Positions 52,587-60,891 are shown, counted from the stretch's first letter. The stretch is DNA of 64,000 bases from Candidatus Poribacteria bacterium (GCA_028818705.1 JAPPNJ010000104.1:654-64653), one strand, 5' to 3'. Numbers and translations are program-made. The notes: a model not told the origin generated them from the letters alone.

Positions 52587-52606
52587 TAACAATTAAATGT
52601 TATAAT
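52587..52606 (+). promoter_or_regulatory. pstS promoter with overlapping palindrome
   Basis: TGTTATAAT (52598-52606) is a perfect extended -10, 33 bases before the pstS start. A near-perfect 16-base palindrome, TAACAATTAAATGTTA (52587-52602), covers its upstream side and could bind a regulator such as a PhoB/PhoP-type protein. No recognisable tandem pho box was found. A solitary TATGGTA-type repeat end (52503-52513) lies upstream. 52361-52586 has no gene. Confidence 0.5.
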
Positions 52607-52638
52607 TTACGACAGAATCCAGCAAGAAAGGCAAATTG

Positions 52639-53556
52639 ATGCAAAAAAACGATTGGATAGCGTCCACGACGATAAGCATTTTGTTACTCTTGGCATGTAG
52701 TATTGCTATCGGCGGTTGTTCACCCAAAGATAGTGAGGGTCTCGCGAGTAAAGAAACTGCACAAGTCATCAAGAATAAAGGTTCGGACACAATGGTGAAT
52801 TTAGCACAGGCGTGGGCGGAAAGGTACGTAGATGTCACCAGCAAGGCATCGGTGGAAGTGTCAGGCGGAGGTTCCGGCACAGGCGTTGCTGCACTCATCA
52901 ATGGTACCGTAGATATTGCCAATTGCAGCCGACAGATTTCACTGACAGAATTAGAACTTGCCACGCAGAACACAGGCAAAGCCCCTCAAGAATTTATTGT
53001 CGGATACGATGCCCTCGCAGTTTATGTCCATCATGACGCGCCTCTTGATAAAATCACGATTCCTCAACTTGCTGAAATTTATGGTGAGAACGGCACAATA
53101 ACCCTATGGAGTCACCTCAATATCACACATAGCGACTGTCCGAGTGACAAAATTATTCGCATCAGTCGGCAATCTAATTCTGGCACCTACTTTTACTTCC
53201 GGGAAGCACTTCTGGGGAAGAATCGCGACTTTCGCATAGGTTCACTGGATTTGCACGGCTCTAAAGATGTCGTAGAAGTTATAGGGAGAACCCCATGTGC
53301 GATCGGCTATAGTGGAATGGGGTATGCAACCTCGCACGTCAAAATGTTAAAAGTTGCTGTTGATGACAACTCGCCCTGTTATCCCCCGACGCTTGATAAT
53401 GTCCTCGCGAAAACCTATCCTATCGCCCGTCCACTGTACATGTACTCTCTCGGCGAACCCACAGGGGAAATTAAAGTCTATCTCGATTGGATCTTGTCTG
53501 AAGAAGGTCAAAAGATTGTTGAGAAACTCGGTTTTGTGCCGTTAGAAAACAAGTAG
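52639..53556 (+). CDS. pstS: Phosphate ABC transporter substrate-binding lipoprotein
   Basis: A 305-residue phosphate-binding protein anchored by a lipobox (IAIGGC, lipidated Cys about 30). Ligand loops of the PstS type are visible: IKNKGSDTMVNLAQAW, VSGGGSGTGVAALINGTVDI and ISRQSNSGTYFYFREALLG. It belongs to the SphX/PBP_like_2 group. Start ATG 52639 has AAAGG 7 bases upstream. A TTG three bases earlier is a weaker option. It opens the pst locus and has its own extended -10. PstC begins 85 bases downstream after a repeat. Confidence 0.93.
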   Translation: MQKNDWIASTTISILLLLACSIAIGGCSPKDSEGLASKETAQVIKNKGSDTMVNLAQAWAERYVDVTSKASVEVSGGGSGTGVAALINGTVDIANCSRQISLTELELATQNTGKAPQEFIVGYDALAVYVHHDAPLDKITIPQLAEIYGENGTITLWSHLNITHSDCPSDKIIRISRQSNSGTYFYFREALLGKNRDFRIGSLDLHGSKDVVEVIGRTPCAIGYSGMGYATSHVKMLKVAVDDNSPCYPPTLDNVLAKTYPIARPLYMYSLGEPTGEIKVYLDWILSEEGQKIVEKLGFVPLENK

Positions 53557-53571
53557 AATATATGAATTCCA

Positions 53572-53641
53572 CATTTGGTAGGCGAGGTTTCTAACCTCGC
53601 TGGTTTACAGGAACAAGTAATTCTAAAATCTACGATAAAAT
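53572..53641. repeat. Repeat remnant abutting the pstC start codon
   Basis: GGCGAGGTTTCTAACCTCGC (53581-53600) is a hairpin cargo and AATTCTAAAATCTACGATAA (53619-53638) is the reverse of the TATGGTAGATTTTAGAATT end seen at 4167, 25851 and 34445. The element ends within a base or two of ATG 53642, so the leader of pstC is repeat DNA with no ribosome site. Confidence 0.6.
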
Positions 53642-54550
53642 ATGAACATTCTACGCAAAAAAAGCACGGCGAACCTACCATTTTTTGAAACAGTCATTGA
53701 ATCGTTTATCCGTCTCTGTGGCATTAGTTCAATTATCTTTGTATTTGGCATCTTTTTCTTTGTATTTCGAGAAGGGGCAGGTTTTCTTTTCAGCGGTTTA
53801 GATTTAAAGGAGTTTCTGACAAGTGTAGAGTGGAAACCCACTTCACTAAATAACAAAAGATACGGGGCGTTTGCCTTGATTGTAGGCACGTTTAGCGTAA
53901 CCGCGTTAGCGATGTGTCTTGCTGTTCCCTTTGGACTCGGTGCAGCGATCTTTGTCTCAGAATTCTGTAGTTCCAAACTGAGAGAAGCGTTTAAGATTAT
54001 TATCGAGTTACTCGCTGCTATCCCTTCCGTTGTGTGGGGATTCATCGGCTTGACGTTGATGAATCAATTGATTATTGCTGTGTTCAAGGCACCCATCGGC
54101 TTAACGATGTTAAACGGCAGCATTATGCTGGCGTTGATGAGCGTCCCTATCATCGTCTCTATAGCAGAGGATGCCCTAAAAGCTGTGCCAGATTCCTATC
54201 GCGAGGCAGCGGAAGCGTTAGGGGCAACCCGATGGCAAGTGGTCTACCGCGTACTGTTACCAGCGGCGAAAAACGGGTTATTGGCAGCCGTGTTACTTGG
54301 CGCAGCACGCTCCATCGGTGAAACAATGGCTGTCCTCATGGCGACTGGACACTCCGTTAACATCCCATCGGGTCCGCTCTCTTGGATTCGGACGCTTACA
54401 GCAACAATCGCCGCGGAATTAGGCGAAGTCGCCAGAGGTGATGAACACTACCAAGTCCTCTTTATTATCGGTATTCTCCTCTTTACCATCACGTTTGTAG
54501 TGAACCTCATTGCTGATTTAGTTATCAAGGGGATCCGCCAGGAGTCATAA
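53642..54550 (+). CDS. pstC: Phosphate ABC transporter permease PstC
   Basis: A 302-residue inner-membrane permease with six TMs and the PstC N-terminal periplasmic loop (GAGFLFSGLDLKEFL...WKPTSLNNKRYGAFA). The EAA coupling loop is EDALKAVPDSYREAAEALGA with TRWQVVYRVLLPAA. The conserved Arg and GET are in AARSIGETMAVLMATGHS. It pairs with PstA to form the phosphate channel. No ribosome site precedes ATG 53642, because a repeat runs up to the start. All features for function are present. Confidence 0.94.
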   Translation: MNILRKKSTANLPFFETVIESFIRLCGISSIIFVFGIFFFVFREGAGFLFSGLDLKEFLTSVEWKPTSLNNKRYGAFALIVGTFSVTALAMCLAVPFGLGAAIFVSEFCSSKLREAFKIIIELLAAIPSVVWGFIGLTLMNQLIIAVFKAPIGLTMLNGSIMLALMSVPIIVSIAEDALKAVPDSYREAAEALGATRWQVVYRVLLPAAKNGLLAAVLLGAARSIGETMAVLMATGHSVNIPSGPLSWIRTLTATIAAELGEVARGDEHYQVLFIIGILLFTITFVVNLIADLVIKGIRQES

Positions 54551-54676
54551 TACCGGATAGCCATTCTTCTGAGGACATCCAAAACGCGCAGCCCGAAACG
54601 AAGTGGAGGGCGGGTATACGGAATGGAACGTGAAACTATCGACTTACCTGAATGAACCGCAAGGAAAAATTAAAAA

Positions 54677-55561
54677 ATGTTTACAGAGACAGCAATCAGC
54701 CGGCAAAAACGGCAGATAGAAAATGTGATGCGGATTTTCCTGTTTATCATAACAAGCATGATGATTATCCCGCTCCTACTCATTATCGGCTATCTGCTCT
54801 ATAAGGCACTGCCAGTACTCTCTTTAGAGTTTCTCTTTACGAACCCGAAAGACAACATGCGCGCAGGTGGACTCTGGGCACCCTTCCTCGGAACCATCTA
54901 TTTGGTCGTTGTTTCTTTATTGGTATCTGCTCCTATTGGGGTCTTTGCGGCAGTCTATCTCAACGAGTATGCCCGTGATAATTGGTTCACACGTATCACA
55001 AATTTGGCTGTTGTTAATCTGGCTGGTGTGCCGAGTATTGTCCATGCTTTATTTGGTGTAGGCGCGTTTGTGCTCTTTGCCGGTTTAGGTGAATCCGTGC
55101 TCGCAGCGTCCCTCACCCTCGCAATCATGACGCTTCCGGTTATTATTGCCAGCACGACAGAGGCACTCAAAGCCGTGCCCATGTCTTTTAGGGAGGCCTG
55201 CTGGAATCTCGGTGCTACCCGCTGGCAAACGATTCACCGAATTGTACTTCCGAACTCAATTAGCGGTATCCTGACGGGTGTAATTTTACAGGTATCCCGC
55301 GCAGCCGGTGAAACGGCGCCTATCATGTTCACCGGTGCAGTCTTTTATAAAGCTATTGCGGAAGGAAACCTTTTCGCATATAATATAACGGAACAGTGTA
55401 TGGCACTATCCCTACATCTTTTCACAATCTCAACACAGGTGCCGGATGTTACCGAGGGAATTCCGTACGGAACTGCAGTGGTGCTTGTTGGCACTGTTCT
55501 ACTCGTCAACGCAGCAGCAATTGTGCTGAGGGTTTATCTCCGAACTCGCAAGAAATGGTAG
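54677..55561 (+). CDS. pstA: Phosphate ABC transporter permease PstA
   Basis: A 294-residue permease with six TMs. The N-terminal block is MRIFLFIITSMMIIPLLLII. Following are FLTNPKDNMRAGGLWAPF-type loop sequences (FLFTNPKDNMRAGGLWAPFL), GVPSIVHALFGVGAFVLFAG and the EAA loop STTEALKAVPMSFREACWNL with GATRWQTIHRIVLPN. The conserved motif is VSRAAGETAPIMFTGAVFY. It is a standard PstA and should pair with PstC. The 126-base gap before it contains only low-complexity and repeat-like DNA. It has a moderate AAGGA site. Confidence 0.94.
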   Translation: MFTETAISRQKRQIENVMRIFLFIITSMMIIPLLLIIGYLLYKALPVLSLEFLFTNPKDNMRAGGLWAPFLGTIYLVVVSLLVSAPIGVFAAVYLNEYARDNWFTRITNLAVVNLAGVPSIVHALFGVGAFVLFAGLGESVLAASLTLAIMTLPVIIASTTEALKAVPMSFREACWNLGATRWQTIHRIVLPNSISGILTGVILQVSRAAGETAPIMFTGAVFYKAIAEGNLFAYNITEQCMALSLHLFTISTQVPDVTEGIPYGTAVVLVGTVLLVNAAAIVLRVYLRTRKKW

Positions 55562-55567
55562 AAGGGT

Positions 55568-55735
55568 TATTGGTTATCAGTTATCAGTCGTTAGTTATCG
55601 GTTAAGAGACGCTTCGTAACAATTCGAACTTTCCTGAAGACTTCAAACTCGTGTTGATTGTTATAAGTGTCCTCTTTAACTGAAAACTGAAAGTGAAGCG
55701 AAGCGGAACGAACTGACAACTGACAACTCTGAAAA
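55568..55735. repeat. GTTATCAG/CTGACAAC-type repeat element between pstA and the K+ channel gene
   Basis: TTGGTTATCAGTTATCAGTC at the left and GAACTGACAACTGACAACTC at the right are tandem heptamers. Between them ACGCTTCG and CGAAGCG-type inverted units occur. It is the same family as 48250-48366. It fills nearly the whole gap and ends at the channel's start codon, so any promoter for the channel lies in it. Confidence 0.55.
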
Positions 55736-55737
55736 AC

Positions 55738-56478
55738 ATGAACAAAGAAAAATTACGAACTGTTATTGAAGGTGGCGTATTTCACGCGATAATCCAGTTC
55801 CTCATTCTTGCCTCCGCTGTCGTCTTCGTCTTTGAATCTGATAGTGCTGTATGGGGCTTAGAGGCGTACACAACGCATTTCATTGTTCTCGACTGGCTGT
55901 TTTTTGTTCTATTTTCGGCAGAATATATCCTGCGGGTCTACATTGAACCCAGAAAACGGGATTTCATTTTTAGTTTCTACGGCCTAATTGACTTGATCGC
56001 TATTTTGCCGTCTCTGTTCCTGCTGCCGGGGTTTCGTGTCCTTCGCGTACTGCGATTCCTGCGAGTTTTCAGAATATTCAAGGCAACGCGGTTTATTCTC
56101 GCCGTTGATCGACTCGCATCGGCACTCCGTGGGATCCAACAGGAACTTTTGGCACTCGTCATCTTATCGTTGATGCTCGTCTACCTCGCGGCTTGTGGGA
56201 TTCACTACTTTGAAAGAGACGTGCAACCTGAAGACTTTGGCACTATCATCGATTCGATGTGGTGGGCTGTTGTGACATTGACAACAGTCGGTTATGGAGA
56301 TGTCTATCCCGAAACAGCGGGAGGAAAAGTTTTCACTGCTCTCGTCACACTGGTGGGTGTAGGACTTATCGCGATTCCGTCCGGGTTATTAGCGTCGGCT
56401 TTGACAGAAGCACGGGTAGAGCGAGAAATGGAAGAGGAAGAAGAGCAATCTACAGAGGACAACACTAATAGCGAATAA
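55738..56478 (+). CDS. Voltage-gated-type potassium channel
   Basis: A 246-residue six-TM ion channel. The S4-like segment has Arg at every third position (FRVLRVLRFLRVFRIFKATR, about residues 98-117). The pore helix and selectivity filter are in WWAVVTLTTVGYGDVYPETA (TVGYGD, about 183-188), and S6 follows (VTLVGVGLIAIPSGLLASAL). The C-terminus is acidic (REMEEEEEQSTEDN) with no RCK/TrkA domain. It is K+-selective by filter sequence and probably voltage-sensitive, like KvAP. It lies within the pst locus, 176 bases after pstA and 5 bases before the first pstB-like gene, so it is likely co-transcribed with the latter. Confidence 0.93.
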   Translation: MNKEKLRTVIEGGVFHAIIQFLILASAVVFVFESDSAVWGLEAYTTHFIVLDWLFFVLFSAEYILRVYIEPRKRDFIFSFYGLIDLIAILPSLFLLPGFRVLRVLRFLRVFRIFKATRFILAVDRLASALRGIQQELLALVILSLMLVYLAACGIHYFERDVQPEDFGTIIDSMWWAVVTLTTVGYGDVYPETAGGKVFTALVTLVGVGLIAIPSGLLASALTEARVEREMEEEEEQSTEDNTNSE

Positions 56479-56483
56479 AAAAT

Positions 56484-57269
56484 ATGAACATGAATAGTAA
56501 TAACGGTTCACATACCACACCTGTAATTGAAATCAGCGACCTGAAGGTGCGATACGGAGATCAATCTGCACTGAATGGGATCTCTTTTGAAGTCTATAAA
56601 AACGAAATCCTTGGCATCATCGGTCCCGCGCAATCCGGTAAAACGACACTCTTGAAGGTTATCAATAGAACGCTGGAATTCACATCGGGGACCACCGTTG
56701 AAGGGTTGGTAAAACTCGATGGCGTAGACATCAGTACAATTAGCGATGTGTATGGATTACGCCGACGCATCGGTATGGTGCTCCCGTTACCCGTGGGATT
56801 ACCGCTCTCGATATACGACAATGTCGCTTTCGCACCCCGGACATCAGGGGTTCGGGCTAAATCGGAATTGGATGGAATCGTTGAACGCTGTCTACAGCAA
56901 GCGGCACTCTGGGATGAAGTAAAGGATAGGTTGAATACGCTCGGTACGAAGTTGTCTGGTGGTCAACAACAGCGTCTCACAATCGCCCGCGCCCTTTCAC
57001 ATCAGCCAGAGATCCTCTGTCTTGATGAATTTTCTATTGCTGTCGATCCCGTTACCACCATGCGTATTGAAGATGTCCTGAATACTTTACGCACAGAAAT
57101 GACCATTCTCCTCGTCACCAATCTCGTTCAACAAGCAAAACGGTTAGCAGATCGCACTGCTTTTATGCTCAACGGAAATCTGGTTGAGATTGGGACAACG
57201 GATGTAATCTTTTCCGACAATCCAGCGAATCAAGCTACTTACGACTACGTCAACGGAAATTTTGGGTAG
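56484..57269 (+). CDS. PstB-like ATPase 1 (lacks Q-loop Gln and switch His)
   Basis: A 261-residue PstB-family ATPase. Walker A is GPAQSGKTT (47-55), the signature LSGGQQQRLTIARAL (157-171) is consensus and Walker B is ILCLDEF (177-183) with the catalytic Glu. The Q-loop reads GMVLPLPVGLPLSIYDN, where PstB has GMVFQKPTPFPMSIYDN, so the Gln is replaced by Pro101. The H-loop reads LVTNLVQQA, so the switch His is Asn213. Alone it should be a poor ATPase. As a partner it would give a good signature motif to another subunit. It starts 5 bases after the channel gene. Confidence 0.9.
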   Translation: MNMNSNNGSHTTPVIEISDLKVRYGDQSALNGISFEVYKNEILGIIGPAQSGKTTLLKVINRTLEFTSGTTVEGLVKLDGVDISTISDVYGLRRRIGMVLPLPVGLPLSIYDNVAFAPRTSGVRAKSELDGIVERCLQQAALWDEVKDRLNTLGTKLSGGQQQRLTIARALSHQPEILCLDEFSIAVDPVTTMRIEDVLNTLRTEMTILLVTNLVQQAKRLADRTAFMLNGNLVEIGTTDVIFSDNPANQATYDYVNGNFG

Positions 57270-57547
57270 ATAGCGGTTGGTAGTTAATGATTAGTATATT
57301 GATAGTCAGGGGTCAACAGGAGAGAACTTTGTAGCAAGATAGCAGTTAACAAGAAAACCTCTTATCCAGAAGCCGATAACCACTATGACACAATGCGTTT
57401 TTGAGTCGTGAGTTGTGGGTCTTGGGTTTTGAGTGAAGAAGCGTTACTTTCCGCTATAAAAAACCTCTTAATCCAGTATCCAATACAAAGAAACACAATA
57501 AATAAAAATATCGTCATGACCAACTGAAGGCCGAAATTAAAACAAAA
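57270..57547. other. Gene-free repeat-like gap between the first two pstB-like genes
   Basis: It contains degenerate pieces of the GTTAGTTAATGATTAG/AACCTCTTATCC dispersed repeats and no reading frame with a ribosome site. The gap is far larger than in the tight operon at 43740-48238, which suggests repeat insertion in a formerly compact locus or separate promoters. Confidence 0.4.
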
Positions 57548-58333
57548 ATGGACTCGCAAACTACACCCTTAAATTATAGCATTGAAACTGAAAATCTTAG
57601 TCTCTGGTACGGGGACTTTCAAGCACTCATTAATGTTAACGTCAAAATACCCGATGGTCAGATCACCTCACTTATTGGTCCTTCTGGGTGTGGGAAATCA
57701 ACGCTGCTTCGTTGTTTTAATCGAGTCAACGAACGTTACGGCAATGTCACCACAAAAGGGAAAATTGAAGTCCTCGGGAAAAACATCTACGATTCAGATG
57801 TCTCTTTGCCGGAACTCAGGAAGACCGTCGGCATGGTATTCCAGCGACCAAACCCACTGCCAATCTCGGTTTACGAGAACATCTTATTCGGTTTACGTAT
57901 TCATTCACCGGTGGGACACCTGACACGAACGGAATCAGACCAAATTGTTGAGGAGGCGCTTACCTCCGTTTTCCTGTGGAACGATCTAAAGGATAGGTTA
58001 AAGGTCCGGGCAACATCACTGCAGCTTGAACAGCAACAGAAACTCTGTATCGCCCGTCTGTTACCTCTTAAACCGAGGGTTATCCTTATGGACGAGCCGT
58101 GTTCTGCTCTGGATGCGCAAGGCACACTTGCTGTTGAAGAACTCATGGAAATGTTGGCGGGAACGTATACATTCTTAATTGTGACACATAACATGGCACA
58201 GGCGCGGCGCGTCAGCAAAGAGTGTATTTTCATGTTCCTGGGAGAGCTGATTGAACATAGGGAGACGCAGGCACTTTTTCAAACACCACAACACCCAAGA
58301 ACCGCAGATTATGTCCAGATGCGGTATGGATAG
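57548..58333 (+). CDS. PstB-like ATPase 2 (degenerate signature motif)
   Basis: A 261-residue PstB-family ATPase. Walker A GPSGCGKST (44-52), Q-loop GMVFQRPNPLPISVYEN (Gln99), Walker B VILMDEPCSALD (Glu183) and H-loop IVTHNMAQA (His214) are all consensus. The ABC signature, LSGGQQQRL in PstB, is LQLEQQQKL here (158-166), so the Ser and both Gly that contact ATP across the dimer are gone. This is complementary to ATPase 1. No frameshift or stop is present, so the change is not simple decay. Confidence 0.92.
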   Translation: MDSQTTPLNYSIETENLSLWYGDFQALINVNVKIPDGQITSLIGPSGCGKSTLLRCFNRVNERYGNVTTKGKIEVLGKNIYDSDVSLPELRKTVGMVFQRPNPLPISVYENILFGLRIHSPVGHLTRTESDQIVEEALTSVFLWNDLKDRLKVRATSLQLEQQQKLCIARLLPLKPRVILMDEPCSALDAQGTLAVEELMEMLAGTYTFLIVTHNMAQARRVSKECIFMFLGELIEHRETQALFQTPQHPRTADYVQMRYG

Positions 58334-58464
58334 CCGTTAGCAGTCAGGGCGTTCGCTTCGAAAGCCGAAGCCATTCTCAGCGGTCAGTAAATCGTCTGGC
58401 GGTTGGGGAATTTTGTCCTTTGCAACGCTTTCTTTACCGATGGTTTCCGATAGCTATTTAGCCT

Positions 58465-59304
58465 ATGACTTCCTTAATTACGCGTCTAAATCCAAAACAA
58501 GAATTCGTTTTACAGGGCGTTGCTCTTGTTACGCTCGGCGTACTGTTCATTCCGTTGTGGAATGTGCTGAAAAATATACACATCTCTGAGGTCCAAGTGT
58601 CGTCAGTCGCCCGTGTGCCAGACCCTTTGTCGAATCTGTTCAGCGATCTCTATCTTTTTTTGTCTATCAGTTTTTTGGCAATTCTGCTTGGTGTGACTTG
58701 TGCTTTTTACTTGGAAGAGTGGCTCATAGAAACAAATTGGGTTCGACGTTTGGTCGAGAATCAAATCGGAATTTTAAGTGGTGTCCCTTCGCTTTTGTAT
58801 GGACTTTTGGCAGTCGCAATTTTCTTGCCTTACACGGATGTGTTCAAAGCAATTAACACTTCTCTGTCTGCTGGAAATACGGATACTGTTTCATTGCAGA
58901 TGACGGCTTTTCAGGGGGATAAGACCCTATTTTATGCCACGGTGTTAACCTTTGTTTTGTTAGTAACGCCCAGAGTTATTAGGACAACCCAGGAGGCACT
59001 TCGGTCGGTGCCAATGTCCATTCGTGAGTCGGCTTATGCCTTGGGAGCAAACCGGTGGCAAGTACTCATGAGACATGTTGCACCGCTTGCGTTTCCACAG
59101 GTCCTTGCTGGTGGCTGCCGTGCCATGTCGTGTGTATTTGCCATAGCAGCGCTGTTCGTTGGTGTTTGTATCTGGGGACATACAACTCACTCTGGACAGA
59201 TGGCGGACAAATTTATGCTGTTTTTAGGTGGAGCACTGTTATTGAGCATCTTCTCAAGTATTCTTATTGAGAGATATCCGCCTGATTCGACACGGCACGC
59301 TTAA
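58465..59304 (+). CDS. Third PstA-like permease, divergent
   Basis: A 279-residue membrane protein with about six TMs related to PstA. The coupling loop is intact (TQEALRSVPMSIRESAYALG then ANRWQVLMRHVAP). SGVPSLLYGLLAVAIFL matches the PstA GVPSIVHALFG block. After the coupling loop, where PstC/PstA have RxxGET, it reads GCRAMSCVFAIAAL, so the Arg stays but GET is lost. It also carries a loop NTSLSAGNTDTVSLQMTAFQ between TMs. It may be a paralogous permease with another substrate or a regulatory half-transporter. No good ribosome site precedes ATG 58465. Confidence 0.8.
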   Translation: MTSLITRLNPKQEFVLQGVALVTLGVLFIPLWNVLKNIHISEVQVSSVARVPDPLSNLFSDLYLFLSISFLAILLGVTCAFYLEEWLIETNWVRRLVENQIGILSGVPSLLYGLLAVAIFLPYTDVFKAINTSLSAGNTDTVSLQMTAFQGDKTLFYATVLTFVLLVTPRVIRTTQEALRSVPMSIRESAYALGANRWQVLMRHVAPLAFPQVLAGGCRAMSCVFAIAALFVGVCIWGHTTHSGQMADKFMLFLGGALLLSIFSSILIERYPPDSTRHA

Positions 59305-59450
59305 TCACTGCTGGAATGCTTTAAGTTTAAGAGGCATCGTTCATTGTCTGAACCAGGATTTTGGGATTTTCAGGGTTATAGACGGAAGCCTAATTGAAAA
59401 GGGCTTGCATAAACGGATCGCGGGTTTTAAAACGCCTCGCGATGCTGATC

Positions 59451-60218
59451 ATGAAAATTACAGAAGCGCAACCCATTCTGGAAATTCATAATCTAAATGT
59501 CTGGTATGGTGACAAGCAGGTTCTCAGATCTCTCTCTTTTGAGGTTGAACAGAGGCAGGTGACTGCGTTCATCGGACCTGCTAACTGTGGTAAAAGCACG
59601 CTCGTCCGGTGTCTGAATCGGTTAAATGATTTTACACCGAATTTCACGTTCACCGGGGAAGTATTTTTTAAAGGGAAGTCTCTGGACGCCATCAAAGATG
59701 CTGCTACTGTTCGGAAAGAGATTGGGATGGTGTTCCGACAACCCACTCTCTTTCGGGGTTCTATCCACGAAAATGTCGCTTATGGTGCTCAAATTTCAGG
59801 TGTAAGTCGGTCTGCAGAGTTAAATACCATCGTTGAGAAAAATCTCCGAAGAACTGGACTCTGGGATCTCGTTAAGGATATTTTGAACGAGACACCCGAA
59901 CAATTACCTACTGGACAGCAGCAACTTCTCTGTGTCGCACGCGCTTTGGCTGTTGATCCAGAAGTTTTAATATTCGATGAACCTTGTGGAGAATTGGATC
60001 CGATAGAGACTGTTAAAATTGAGACACTTGTGCGGGAGTTGACTGACGACTGCACGGTTATTTTCGCCACGAATAAAAGGAGGCAAGCCGCTCGCGTCTC
60101 TGATGTCGCAGGCTTCCTATACGGTGGCGAATTAATCGAGTTTGGCGCAACGGAGAAGATATTTACAAATCCCGAGGATAACAGGACGGAACAGTACGTA
60201 ACGGGCAGGTTGGGGTAA
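59451..60218 (+). CDS. PstB-like ATPase 3 (altered signature, no switch His)
   Basis: A PstB-family ATPase of about 255 residues from ATG 59451. Walker A GPANCGKST (42-50) and Walker B VLIFDEPCGELDP (172-184, Glu177) are intact. The Q-loop reads GMVFRQPTLF, with Arg96 at the Gln position and Gln next to it. The signature reads LPTGQQQLL (152-160) in place of LSGGQQQRL. The H-loop is FATNKRRQAA, with Asn208 for His. ATG 59442 is an alternative start and neither start has a clear ribosome site. It follows the third permease by about 145 bases and precedes phoU by 18, so it probably serves that permease. Confidence 0.88.
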   Translation: MKITEAQPILEIHNLNVWYGDKQVLRSLSFEVEQRQVTAFIGPANCGKSTLVRCLNRLNDFTPNFTFTGEVFFKGKSLDAIKDAATVRKEIGMVFRQPTLFRGSIHENVAYGAQISGVSRSAELNTIVEKNLRRTGLWDLVKDILNETPEQLPTGQQQLLCVARALAVDPEVLIFDEPCGELDPIETVKIETLVRELTDDCTVIFATNKRRQAARVSDVAGFLYGGELIEFGATEKIFTNPEDNRTEQYVTGRLG

Positions 60219-60236
60219 AATCACGGAGGAAGTGCC

Positions 60237-60878
60237 ATGTTAGCAAACGAAATCAAAGACCTTCAGCACGAGCTCTTGGAAATGGCGGGACTTGCCGAGC
60301 AGATGCTACGCCAAGCTATTGAATCCGTTTTAACGCGAGACGAAGCCTTAGCGCATATTGTCATCGTTGCTGATGATACAATTGATCGCTTTGAAAACGA
60401 GATTGAATCATCGTGCATCCAACTGATCGCACTTCATCAACCTGTAGCATCTGAGCTTCGATTTCTGACAATGGTGATGAAGATTAGCCATGACATCGAA
60501 AGGCTTGCTGACAAGAGTGTTGCTATTGCGAAACGCAGCCTTGAACTCTTAAAATATCCACCTGTCAAGCCCTTCGTTGACCTACCCTATGTCGCGCAAC
60601 TGATTCAGACGATGGTAAAGGATGTACTGGACGCTTTCGTTAATCGCAATGCCGAACTTGCTTTAGAAATACGAGAACGGGACAACGAGGTTGATGAGGT
60701 CTATGAAAAAATGCTCCGTGAACTTCTTACCATTCTCACCGAGCATCCGACGCTCATCTCGCCGGGGATCAGTATTCTGCTCCTTTTCCGTCATCTTGAA
60801 CGGATAGGAGACCTCGCAGCAAGTATCGGTGAAGAGGTCTACTACCTCGTCAGAGGCGACATCATCCGACACTCTTAG
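60237..60878 (+). CDS. phoU: Phosphate transport/signalling regulator PhoU
   Basis: A 213-residue cytoplasmic protein made of two three-helix PhoU repeats. Metal-binding ExxxD motifs are in ISHDIERLADKSVAIAKRSL (first repeat) and LLFRHLERIGDLAASIGEEV (second repeat), at the usual positions. PhoU links Pst transport state to the PhoR-type histidine kinase and limits phosphate uptake. GGAGGAAG stands 8 bases before ATG 60237, the best ribosome site in the locus. PhoB/PhoR genes are not in the window. Confidence 0.95.
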   Translation: MLANEIKDLQHELLEMAGLAEQMLRQAIESVLTRDEALAHIVIVADDTIDRFENEIESSCIQLIALHQPVASELRFLTMVMKISHDIERLADKSVAIAKRSLELLKYPPVKPFVDLPYVAQLIQTMVKDVLDAFVNRNAELALEIRERDNEVDEVYEKMLRELLTILTEHPTLISPGISILLLFRHLERIGDLAASIGEEVYYLVRGDIIRHS

Positions 60879-60891
60879 AGCCTTGTAGTCC

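Noticed and set aside
57548..58333. Second pstB-like gene as a plain pseudogene
   Set aside because: The frame is intact and Walker A, Q-loop, Walker B and H-loop are all perfect. Only the signature is changed, which is not the pattern of random decay.
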